15,044 bases of DNA, from NCBI GenBank assembly GCA_900771955.1, contig CAAGPW010000258.1:1-15044 (forward strand), written 5' to 3'. Source of the DNA: Lachnospiraceae bacterium (GTDB taxonomy: Bacteria > Bacillota > Clostridia > Lachnospirales > Lachnospiraceae). Under the pieces are notes generated by a model. That model was not told where the DNA came from. It saw only the letters and a list, made by a program, of their open reading frames with translations, and did not search any database. This document shows, piece after piece, positions 1 to 5,795 of the stretch (position 1 is its first letter; each line of letters starts with the position of its first letter). The position numbers were made by a program, and so were the translations under genes.

Positions 1-255
1 CATGGTTCCAATTATTCCAATTCGGAAGAGTTTTTAAGAGAACTCTCACCGGAGATCTGTGTAGTCTCCTGTGGGAAAAACAACCGCTACGGGCATCCGG
101 GAAAAGATGCAGTGGCACGCATGGAGGAGCATACGTCGGCAATCTATTATACAATGCAGGGCGGACGGATCAGGATCTGGAAGAAACGGGATGGCTTTGC
201 AGTGCAAAACTATGGAAAGCCGCTTGAAGTGAAAGAGTATCCTGTGCTAAAATAG
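1..255 (+). CDS. comEC: ComEC/Rec2 competence protein, C-terminal fragment (5' end outside window)
   Basis: The first 84 codons are open in frame 1 and end in TAG. The peptide opens with HGSNYSNSEEFL and continues with a P-E-I-C-V-V-S-C-G run and N-R-Y-G-H-P, then an STxAIYYT-like stretch and a short basic tail. HGSxxS followed by SxGxxNxYGHP is the signature of the metallo-beta-lactamase-like domain at the C-terminus of ComEC, the inner-membrane channel for single-stranded DNA uptake; the domain probably acts as a nuclease or DNA-binding module. Only this tail is present, so the competence domain and membrane helices are not visible. holA begins five nucleotides after the stop, which matches the common comEC-holA pairing in Firmicutes and suggests one transcript. 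A free-standing metallo-hydrolase of the same fold cannot be fully excluded. Confidence 0.86.
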   Translation, partial: HGSNYSNSEEFLRELSPEICVVSCGKNNRYGHPGKDAVARMEEHTSAIYYTMQGGRIRIWKKRDGFAVQNYGKPLEVKEYPVLK

Positions 256-260
256 TTTTT

Positions 261-1247
261 ATGAAAACAATTGATGAAGACATTAAGAACGGACAATTCA
301 AGAGAGTATATCTGCTGTGCGGGGAAGAAGCGTATTTAAAGCATCAGTACAAGCGGAAGTTAAAGCAGGCGCTGGTCGCTTCGGATGATACGATGAATTT
401 TTCTGCATTTGAAGGGAAGGATACAAATCCGAAAGCCATTATCGATCTGGCGGAAACACTTCCGTTTTTTGCAGACCGGAGACTGATCTTAATTGAAAAC
501 AGCGGATTTTTTAAAAACTCCTGCGAAGAGCTTGCGGCATATCTCCCGGAGCTTCCGGAGAGCACCTGCATTGTTTTTGTTGAAGAGGAAGTTGACAAGC
601 GCTCTAAGATGTATAAGGCAGCACAGAAGGCAGGCAGTGTCGTGGAGTTTAAAAAGCAGACGGATGAGATACTGATCCGGTGGATACTTGGCAGATTAAA
701 GCGGGAGAACCGCAATATCACCAATGCTGTGATGCAGCTTTTTTTAAGCCGGACCGGAACCGACATGGAAAATATTGACAGAGAGCTGGAAAAGCTGATC
801 TGCTATACGATGGGCAAAGATGTGATCGAGGCCGCCGATGTGGAAGCAGTCTGCGTAGGACAGACGACCAATAAGATATTTGAGATGGTAAATGCCATTG
901 CAGAAAAGAATCAGAAAAAGGCGCTTTCGCTGTATTATGATCTTCTGGCATTAAAAGAACCTCCGATGCGGATACTGTTTCTGATCACACGGCAGTTTCA
1001 CATCCTGTTTTTAGTCAAGGATCTGCGCCGGCTCGGATTTGACAATAAGGCGATCGCATCAAAGGCCGGAATTCCGGAATTCGCGGTGCGGAGAAATCTG
1101 GTTCAGGCAAAGAGCTTTTCTATGAAAGAGCTTCGGGCAGCGCTTGAAGACGGCGTAAAGGCAGAAGAGGATACCAAGACCGGGCGCATGACGGATCAGC
1201 TTGCGGTTGAGACCTTTTTGATCCGGTACAGCGGGAGTATGGCATGA
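261..1247 (+). CDS. holA: DNA polymerase III delta subunit
   Basis: This 328-residue protein has the size and pattern of the delta subunit of the clamp loader, which opens the beta sliding clamp and loads it onto primed DNA with delta' and tau/gamma. The N-terminal stretch VYLLCGEEAYLKHQYKRKL (about residues 17-35) is the typical start of the family's AAA+-like domain. F-V-E-E-E-V-D-K-R (about 107-115) and the helical C-terminal collar also fit. As usual for delta, there is no Walker A motif. The start lies five nucleotides after the comEC stop and has no recognisable Shine-Dalgarno sequence, so initiation probably depends on coupling to comEC translation. No terminator of its own is evident; a structured repeat begins about 22 nt after the stop. 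Confidence 0.93.
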   Translation: MKTIDEDIKNGQFKRVYLLCGEEAYLKHQYKRKLKQALVASDDTMNFSAFEGKDTNPKAIIDLAETLPFFADRRLILIENSGFFKNSCEELAAYLPELPESTCIVFVEEEVDKRSKMYKAAQKAGSVVEFKKQTDEILIRWILGRLKRENRNITNAVMQLFLSRTGTDMENIDRELEKLICYTMGKDVIEAADVEAVCVGQTTNKIFEMVNAIAEKNQKKALSLYYDLLALKEPPMRILFLITRQFHILFLVKDLRRLGFDNKAIASKAGIPEFAVRRNLVQAKSFSMKELRAALEDGVKAEEDTKTGRMTDQLAVETFLIRYSGSMA

Positions 1248-1269
1248 CGAATTTGAAAAAGTGACCAGG

Positions 1270-1369
1270 AACAAAGTGTGCTTTGCGCACTTTCGCGCGC
1301 GAGCGGATAGTGCGAAGCCATAACTTCGTCTTCCGCGCGCTGCGCATCCTCGCAAGCTTGCTTTTGTCC
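1270..1369 (+). repeat. Dispersed structured repeat, copy A
   Basis: This GC-rich, hairpin-dense stretch recurs in reverse complement at 9569-9669. A 25-nt core at 1333-1357 is identical to the complement of 9585-9609, and the two ends (AACAAAG and CTTTTG) also match. Inside copy A are a 9-bp hairpin with a TTT loop (1273-1281 with 1285-1293, one G-U pair) and a 7-bp stem of alternating GC (1295-1301 with 1334-1340). The second stem encloses CGAAG-CCATAA-CTTCG (1313-1328). The minus strand can be read as a short peptide here, but copy B breaks that frame, so it is not a conserved protein. It lies just after holA in a 281-nt gap with no convincing gene. It resembles a REP-type or small miniature element; the family is not recognised. 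Confidence 0.75.
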
Positions 1370-1385
1370 TGAAGGAGAGGTTATA

Positions 1386-1412
1386 ATGGCACTCTTTATC
1401 ACATTAACGTAA
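1386..1412 (+). other. Tiny ORF with good ribosome binding site
   Basis: AAGGAG at 1372-1377 sits 8 nt before an ATG that opens eight codons (MALFITLT) and a TAA. The site follows directly after repeat copy A. The TATAAT inside it (1382-1387) has only a poor -35 partner upstream (TTGCTT, 18-nt spacer). It may be the remnant of a lost gene, a leader peptide with nothing to lead, or chance. No known peptide is recognised. Confidence 0.2.
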
Positions 1413-1432
1413 CGAGACCTTTCCTATAGAGT

Positions 1433-1470
1433 AAAAAAAGAAACATCAGTATGACGGTACTGATGTTTCT
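1433..1470 (-). terminator. Intrinsic terminator of rpsT
   Basis: A perfect 13-bp stem (1439-1451 with 1458-1470) around a 6-nt loop is followed, reading on the minus strand, by seven T residues (1433-1439 on the plus strand). It begins about 58 nt after the rpsT stop codon, so it ends the single-gene rpsT transcript and prevents it running antisense into holA. Confidence 0.9.
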
Positions 1471-1528
1471 TCTGGGTTATACGGAAAGCAGCAGCATTTG
1501 CTCTCCGAAAATATAAGTCCGTTCCAGA

Positions 1529-1792
1529 TTAAGCGATCTTGTTAACAGCTTTTGTTAAACGGGAAATCTTTCTGGAAGAATTGTTTTTATGATATACACC
1601 CTTGGAAGCAGCCTTGTTGATTTCAGCGATTGCTTCGATCAGAGCAGCCTGGGCAGCAGTCTTATCATTTGCTGTTACAGCAGCCTCAACCTTCTTGATG
1701 GATGTTTTAACTCTGGATCTGATTGCCTTGTTTCTGGCAGCCTTTGTCTCATTTACTAAAATTCTTTTCTTTGCAGATTTGATGTTAGCCAA
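1529..1792 (-). CDS. rpsT: 30S ribosomal protein S20
   Basis: The protein is 87 residues, the normal length for S20. It begins MANIKSAKKRILVNETK and continues with KAIRSRVKT and GVYHKNNSSRKISRLTKAVNKIA, all typical of S20, which binds 16S rRNA in the body of the 30S subunit. The start is TTG at 1792-1790: GGAGGT (1805-1800) lies 7 nt upstream and the family's universal ANIKSA begins immediately after it. A TTG five codons further upstream would place that Shine-Dalgarno sequence inside the coding region. The gene is monocistronic and convergent with holA, and has its own promoter and terminator. Escherichia coli rpsT also uses UUG and is translationally self-regulated; similar control here is an inference. 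Confidence 0.96.
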   Translation of the reverse strand: MANIKSAKKRILVNETKAARNKAIRSRVKTSIKKVEAAVTANDKTAAQAALIEAIAEINKAASKGVYHKNNSSRKISRLTKAVNKIA

Positions 1793-1833
1793 CCTGTACA
1801 CCTCCAATTATTGTGAAATAAAATCAGTTTTCC

Positions 1834-1864
1834 ATATCAGAGCCGGACACGGACGATCTGATAT
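1834..1864 (-). promoter_or_regulatory. Hairpin in the rpsT 5' leader
   Basis: ATATCAGA (1834-1841) and TCTGATAT (1857-1864) form a perfect 8-bp stem, with CCG/CGG pairing inside the 15-nt interior. With transcription predicted to start near 1872, the hairpin lies within about 10 nt of the 5' end of the rpsT mRNA. It could protect the 5' end or be part of a translational control site. I do not recognise it as a named ribosomal-protein leader. Confidence 0.45.
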
Positions 1865-1867
1865 AAA

Positions 1868-1874
1868 CATACTA
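1868..1874 (+). promoter_or_regulatory. Possible sigma-G -10 element for gpr
   Basis: CATACTA at this position is an exact match to the sigma-G -10 heptamer known from Bacillus, and gpr is a forespore gene in that genus. However, the region 17-18 nt upstream (1845-1850) does not resemble a sigma-G -35. The site would give a leader of about 95 nt and lies within the divergent rpsT promoter region. A weaker alternative is CAGATTA at 1943-1949. Confidence 0.25.
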
Positions 1875-1878
1875 TAGT

Positions 1879-1907
1879 ATTGTAGCTTTCAAAAGGAAAT
1901 CTGTCAA
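1879..1907 (-). promoter_or_regulatory. Vegetative (sigma-A type) promoter of rpsT
   Basis: Reading on the minus strand, TTGACA (1907-1902) and TACAAT (1884-1879) are separated by exactly 17 nt. This gives a perfect -35 and a -10 with one mismatch, as expected for a highly expressed ribosomal protein gene. A perfect 12-bp palindrome (1869-1880) overlaps the -10 and the expected transcription start. Confidence 0.9.
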
Positions 1908-1977
1908 TACATATTTTCGGTTTTTTTGTAAAAAATAGAAATACAGATTATATGGAAAAAATACAGGTGGTGGAAAG

Positions 1978-2937
1978 ATGTACGAGATAAGGACAGACCT
2001 TGCGCTGGAGGCAAGAGAAAAATTTGAAGAAGACAATATTGAGATCAAAGGAGTTGTGCTGGAAGAAAAAAAGGCAGGAAAGGATATGCTGATCTCCAAA
2101 GTGGTCATTGAGACTGAAAACGGAGCAAAGAGCATGGGCAAGCCGAAGGGAACCTATGTTACACTGGAGGCACCGAATATGATGGAAGAGGACGAAGGAT
2201 ACCACAGGGAGATCTCGGTCGAGCTTGCGCGTATCATCCGGGAACTGGTACCGCTTGAAAAAAAGGATATGTCGCTCTTGGTCGTCGGGCTTGGAAACCG
2301 CGAGGTTACGCCGGATGCGCTCGGACCGAATGTGGTGGATCATCTGTTTATCACACGCCATATGATACGGGAGTTTGGAACGTATGCACTGGGGGAGGAG
2401 AATACAAATCAGATCAGTGGGATCGTGCCCGGTGTGATGGCGCAGACCGGCATGGAGAGTCTTGAGATTGTGCAGGGCGTAGTGAAGCAAACGAAACCGG
2501 ACTGTATTTTTGTGATCGATGCACTTGCGGCGCGGAGCGTAAAACGGTTAAACCGGACGATACAGATCACGGATGCCGGGATCAACCCGGGTTCCGGGGT
2601 CGGAAACCACCGGAACGGGATAAACAGAGAAAGCCTTGGAGTTCCGGTCATTGCGATCGGTGTTCCCACAGTGGTTGACGCGGCTACGATCGTAAATGAT
2701 ACGATGAGCAGCCTGATCGGAGCAATGACGCAGGCAGAGCATTTAAAACGGATCGGACATTCGTTAAATGCACTGGAGGAATCAGAAAAGCATGCATTGT
2801 TCCGTGAACTGCTATCCCCGTCTTTAAATGCAATGTTTGTGACGCCAAAGGATATCGATGAATCCATCCGTCAGATCAGTTTTACGCTCTCAGAAGGCTT
2901 AAACCTTGCTTTTCAAAAGAAAGGGACTCTGTCATAA
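1978..2937 (+). CDS. gpr: GPR germination endopeptidase
   Basis: This 319-residue protein is the spore protease that degrades small acid-soluble spore proteins during germination (peptidase family A25). Diagnostic blocks are IRTDLALEA at residues 4-12, VGLGNREVTPDALGP (103-117), VIDALAARSVKRLN (179-192), GINPGSGVGN (201-210) and GVPVIAIGVPTVVDA (221-235). The two aspartates proposed as catalytic in the Bacillus enzyme correspond to D113 (PDALGP) and D181 (IDALAAR). AGGTGGTGG lies a few nucleotides upstream of the ATG, and no earlier start codon exists before an in-frame TAG at 1936. The segment before the conserved RTD/LA processing point is therefore only seven residues, shorter than the 16-residue propeptide of B. 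subtilis. spoIIP follows, as in many spore formers. Confidence 0.95.
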   Translation: MYEIRTDLALEAREKFEEDNIEIKGVVLEEKKAGKDMLISKVVIETENGAKSMGKPKGTYVTLEAPNMMEEDEGYHREISVELARIIRELVPLEKKDMSLLVVGLGNREVTPDALGPNVVDHLFITRHMIREFGTYALGEENTNQISGIVPGVMAQTGMESLEIVQGVVKQTKPDCIFVIDALAARSVKRLNRTIQITDAGINPGSGVGNHRNGINRESLGVPVIAIGVPTVVDAATIVNDTMSSLIGAMTQAEHLKRIGHSLNALEESEKHALFRELLSPSLNAMFVTPKDIDESIRQISFTLSEGLNLAFQKKGTLS

Positions 2938-2959
2938 GAAACGGCAGACTGCATATAAT
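2931..2959 (+). promoter_or_regulatory. Sigma-E-like promoter for spoIIP
   Basis: GTCATAAG (2931-2938) and CATATAAT (2952-2959) are 13 nt apart. They fit the sigma-E elements known from Bacillus (KMATATT and CATACAMT, spacing 13-15) at 5 of 7 and 7 of 8 positions. The -35 overlaps the gpr stop codon. spoIIP is a sigma-E gene in B. subtilis, so placement and identity agree. Confidence 0.5.
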
Positions 2960-3011
2960 ATAGTATTTCCGGCAGAAAACAGGCTTGGCAGACAAAGGGG
3001 AATCAGGATGC

Positions 3012-4325
3012 ATGCAAAGGAGCAGAAGAAAGAAAATGGGACAGCTTGCTTCGGCGGCTGTTCTAATTTTTATGGCATTTTTATGCTTTCATATGAGAGA
3101 ACAGGGCACAGAGGCGCCGCTTTCCGATCGGATCGCGGCGGAGGCAAAAAGCGTGCTGTTTCGTCAGACGGCCAGACAGTATGCGATGCAGATCAATTAT
3201 ATTATGGAAAATGACGGGAAGGGAAGGTCGGCAGCGCAGGTTCTGTTTGAACTTTCCGGCCGCCGTTTTCCGCTTACTGATTATGTGGATGCAGGCAGCT
3301 CGTATGAGACGCAGGTGGAGAGCAGCTTTTCCTATGATGAGATCGTGGCGCTGGAGGCGGCAGATGAGCCGGATGCTGCGGACGGAACAGATGGAAACGG
3401 GCAGACTCAGCCGGAAAATGGTGGTACAGCAGGGAACGGCGAAGCGGACGGAAATGGTGGTACAGCAGGAGGAGAAGGAGGATGCAGCAATGTGGCGGCG
3501 TCTGCCCAGAATGCAGCAAACAGTCAGACTACGGTGGAGTTTCAGGTGAGTCAGACACCCAAAACGGATATACCGCTGGATAAATTGAATGATTTTGATT
3601 ATTTAATACATAATTTTTATGTTGTAGACAAAACAACGACAATTACAGGAGAGCAGTTGAATGCTTCCGACCTTCTGGCGAGGGACATGAAGCTTTCAGC
3701 TCCGACCGGGCAGCCGCAGATATTGATCTACCACACGCATTCGCAGGAGGGGTATGCGGATTCTGTGCCGGGAGATCCGAAGACGACCGTGGTAGGCGTT
3801 GGGGATTACCTGACGGAACTTTTGCAGGAGCGGTACGGACTTTCGGTGCTGCATCACACCGGAGAATATGATGTAAATGACAGAGATCATGCCTATGCGA
3901 AGGCTGGGCCTGCACTGGAACAGCTCCTCGCGGAAAATCCGGGCATTGAAGTTGTGATCGATCTGCACCGTGACGGCGTTGCGGACACGACAAGACTGGT
4001 CACGGATGTCAATGGAAAACAGATGGCATCCATCATGTTTTTTAACGGATTAAGCCGCACGACATCGACCGGTGACATACCGTATCTCTACAATCCGAAT
4101 CTTTCGGACAATCTGGCGTTTTCTCTTCAGATGCAGCTGAAGGCAGAACAGTATTATCCGGGATTTTCGCGGTCGATCTATTTAAAGGGCTACCGCTATA
4201 ATATGCATTACTGTCCCAAAACGCTTTTGGTGGAGGTTGGTGCGCAGACGAACACGGTAGATGAGGCGATGAGTGCAATGGAACCGCTTGCCGATATTTT
4301 ATACCGTGTATTGACTGGAAATTAG
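3012..4325 (+). CDS. spoIIP: Stage II sporulation protein P (septal peptidoglycan hydrolase)
   Basis: SpoIIP is the membrane-anchored amidase/endopeptidase that works with SpoIID and SpoIIM to thin septal peptidoglycan during engulfment. From the ATG at 3012 the protein has 437 residues: a basic N-terminus, one membrane segment (about 10-26), an extracytoplasmic region, and the catalytic domain in the C-terminal half. Family motifs are LIYHTHSQE (238-246, with H241, H243 and E246), VIDLHRDG (315-322) and LLVEVGAQTNT (405-415, with E408). A Gly/Asn/Asp/Glu-rich linker (about 113-157) separates anchor from enzyme and holds an internal 12-codon duplication. An upstream in-frame TTG (2985) and a downstream ATG (3036) are possible starts. 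I chose 3012 because AAAGGGG (2994-3000) precedes it and it keeps the basic cluster before the membrane helix. Confidence 0.93.
   Translation: MQRSRRKKMGQLASAAVLIFMAFLCFHMREQGTEAPLSDRIAAEAKSVLFRQTARQYAMQINYIMENDGKGRSAAQVLFELSGRRFPLTDYVDAGSSYETQVESSFSYDEIVALEAADEPDAADGTDGNGQTQPENGGTAGNGEADGNGGTAGGEGGCSNVAASAQNAANSQTTVEFQVSQTPKTDIPLDKLNDFDYLIHNFYVVDKTTTITGEQLNASDLLARDMKLSAPTGQPQILIYHTHSQEGYADSVPGDPKTTVVGVGDYLTELLQERYGLSVLHHTGEYDVNDRDHAYAKAGPALEQLLAENPGIEVVIDLHRDGVADTTRLVTDVNGKQMASIMFFNGLSRTTSTGDIPYLYNPNLSDNLAFSLQMQLKAEQYYPGFSRSIYLKGYRYNMHYCPKTLLVEVGAQTNTVDEAMSAMEPLADILYRVLTGN
3416..3469 (+). repeat. 36-bp spaced direct repeat in the spoIIP linker
   Basis: An 18-nt sequence starting AAATGGTGGTACAGC occurs at 3416-3433 and again at 3452-3469, exactly 36 nt (12 codons) apart. 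It encodes NGGTAG twice within the flexible linker. The repeat preserves reading frame, as expected for slippage or duplication in an unconstrained spacer. Confidence 0.8.
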
Positions 4326-4345
4326 AGGAATACGGTTTCTTTTTC
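4303..4345 (+). terminator. Weak possible terminator after spoIIP
   Basis: ACCGT with bulged ATT (4303-4312) can pair with AATACGGT (4329-4336), and a T-rich run (4337-4344) follows. The stem has a 2-nt bulge, a 16-nt loop, and begins inside the last spoIIP codons. It is the only terminator-like structure between spoIIP and the next promoter. Confidence 0.3.
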
Positions 4346-4369
4346 CCACGAAATATGGTATGCTAAAAT
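4341..4369 (+). promoter_or_regulatory. Promoter of the alcohol dehydrogenase gene (extended -10)
   Basis: TAAAAT (4364-4369) is preceded by TGC, forming an extended -10, while the -35 (about TTTTCC, 4341-4346, 17-nt spacer) is poor. An extended -10 can make up for a weak -35. Transcription would start about 38 nt before the ATG. Confidence 0.55.
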
Positions 4370-4414
4370 TATTCAGCAGACAATAAAAAGTCAGGAGAAG
4401 GAGGATTTGTCATT

Positions 4415-5632
4415 ATGGCAAGATTTACATTACCGAGGGATTTGTATCATGGAAAGGGTGCCCTTGAAGCATTAAAGACTTTTGAGGGAAAGAAAGCAAT
4501 CATTTGTGTTGGAGGAGGTTCCATGAAGCGTTTTGGCTTCCTTGAAAAAGCACAGAAATATCTGGAAGAGGCAGGGATGGAAGTAAAACTGTTTGAAGGC
4601 ATTGAGCCGGACCCGTCTGTGGACACTGTTATGAAAGGTGCAGCGGTCATGCAGGAATTTGAACCGGACTGGATCGTGGCGATGGGCGGCGGTTCACCGA
4701 TCGATGCGGCAAAAGCAATGTGGATCAAATATGAGTATCCGGATGTGACCTTTGAGGATATGTGCAAGGTGTTCGGACTTCCGAAGCTGCGTAGAAAAGC
4801 ACATTTCTGTGCCATTTCTTCCACATCGGGAACGGCAACTGAGGTAACTGCATTTTCCATTATCACAGATTATGAAAAAGGTATCAAATATCCGATCGCG
4901 GACTTTGAGATCACGCCGGATGTCGCAATTGTTGACCCGGATCTTGCGGAGACCATGCCGCAGAAGCTGGTGGCGCACACCGGAATGGATGCGATGACAC
5001 ATGCGATCGAGGCATATGTTTCCACTGCAAACTGCGATTTTACTGATCCGCTTGCACTTTATGCGATCCGTATGATCCAGAGCGATCTCATAAAATCCTA
5101 CAATGGGGATATGGAAAAAAGAGATTCCATGCATAATGCACAGTGTCTTGCGGGAATGGCGTTTTCAAATGCTTTGCTCGGAATCGTACATTCCATGGCA
5201 CATAAGACCGGAGCTGCATTTGCAGATTACGGTGCACATATCATCCACGGCGCAGCAAACGCAATGTATCTGCCGAAGGTAATCGCGTTCAACGCAAAGG
5301 ATGAGACCGCAAAGAAGCGGTATGGCGTGATCGCGGATTATATGAACCTCGGCGGAAACAGCGAGGATGAAAAAGTAACGCTTTTAATTGATTATCTGCG
5401 TGGCATGAATGATGAATTAAACATTCCACACTGCATTAAGAATTACGGAGCGGACAGCTATCCGACCGAACAGGGATTTGTACCGGAAGAAGTATTTTTA
5501 GAGAGACTGCCGGAAATTGCAAAGAATGCGATTGCAGATGCCTGTACCGGTTCTAACCCGAGACAGCCGAGTCAGGAGGAAATGGAAAAACTCTTAAAAT
5601 GCTGCTACTATGATACGGAAGTGGATTTTTAG
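4415..5632 (+). CDS. Iron-containing (group III) alcohol dehydrogenase
   Basis: This 405-residue protein is a complete member of the iron-activated alcohol dehydrogenase family, reducing aldehydes to alcohols or the reverse with NAD(P)(H). The nucleotide-binding loop is GGGSPIDAAK (91-100). Likely metal ligands are D192 and H196 (GMDAMTHAIEAYVS), H259 (GIVHSMAHKTGA) and H278 (IIHGAANA). Wording such as TPDVAIVDPDL and AHTGMDAMTHAIEAY resembles the C-terminal half of AdhE, but no aldehyde dehydrogenase half is fused to it. It has its own extended -10 promoter, a strong Shine-Dalgarno (AAGGAGG, about 10 nt before the ATG) and a hairpin after it, so it appears monocistronic. A fermentative ethanol or butanol role is plausible, but substrate and cofactor cannot be assigned. 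It lies between spoIIP and lepA, which are often close neighbours in Clostridia. Confidence 0.9.
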   Translation: MARFTLPRDLYHGKGALEALKTFEGKKAIICVGGGSMKRFGFLEKAQKYLEEAGMEVKLFEGIEPDPSVDTVMKGAAVMQEFEPDWIVAMGGGSPIDAAKAMWIKYEYPDVTFEDMCKVFGLPKLRRKAHFCAISSTSGTATEVTAFSIITDYEKGIKYPIADFEITPDVAIVDPDLAETMPQKLVAHTGMDAMTHAIEAYVSTANCDFTDPLALYAIRMIQSDLIKSYNGDMEKRDSMHNAQCLAGMAFSNALLGIVHSMAHKTGAAFADYGAHIIHGAANAMYLPKVIAFNAKDETAKKRYGVIADYMNLGGNSEDEKVTLLIDYLRGMNDELNIPHCIKNYGADSYPTEQGFVPEEVFLERLPEIAKNAIADACTGSNPRQPSQEEMEKLLKCCYYDTEVDF

Positions 5633-5668
5633 AATAAAAAAGAAAAGTAGAAAGTAGAAAGATAAGAC

Positions 5669-5698
5669 CGGCGCACAGGCAGAAATGTCTGTGCGCCG
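5669..5698 (+). terminator. Stable GNRA-capped hairpin after the alcohol dehydrogenase
   Basis: Thirteen base pairs (5669-5681 with 5686-5698; ten GC-rich Watson-Crick pairs plus an inner GCA/TGT) close a GAAA tetraloop. No T-tract follows on the plus strand, so it may be a Rho-assisted or 3'-stabilising structure rather than a standard terminator. On the minus strand it is followed by a pyrimidine-rich run, but no minus-strand gene lies nearby. Confidence 0.55.
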
Positions 5699-5726
5699 AA
5701 TGTGTTCAGGCAACAACAAAAATCAG

Positions 5727-5755
5727 TTGAAGAAACCCCTCTGATGCATTATAAT
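5727..5755 (+). promoter_or_regulatory. Sigma-A promoter of lepA-hemW
   Basis: TTGAAG (5727-5732) and a perfect TATAAT (5750-5755) are separated by exactly 17 nt. The predicted start is about 35 nt upstream of the lepA ATG. Confidence 0.85.
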
Positions 5756-5795
5756 AAATCCATTGAATTGCAGTTAAACGGAGGAATAGAGATAA

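Noticed and set aside
1120..1347. A minus-strand ORF over repeat copy A and the end of holA
   Set aside because: The peptide depends on the repeat and on holA codons in antisense. Copy B has a frame break and an early stop, so the frame is not conserved.
1359..1387. A possible promoter (TTGCTT-18-TATAAT) after repeat copy A
   Set aside because: The -10 is perfect but the -35 is poor and only the tiny ORF lies downstream before the rpsT terminator.
1948..2490. A 180-codon ORF antisense to gpr
   Set aside because: It covers the conserved gpr coding sequence and reads as a His/Cys-rich shadow with no family resemblance.
2906..3214. An ORF bridging gpr and spoIIP in another frame
   Set aside because: It overlaps the end of gpr and the start of spoIIP out of frame, and the product resembles no known protein.
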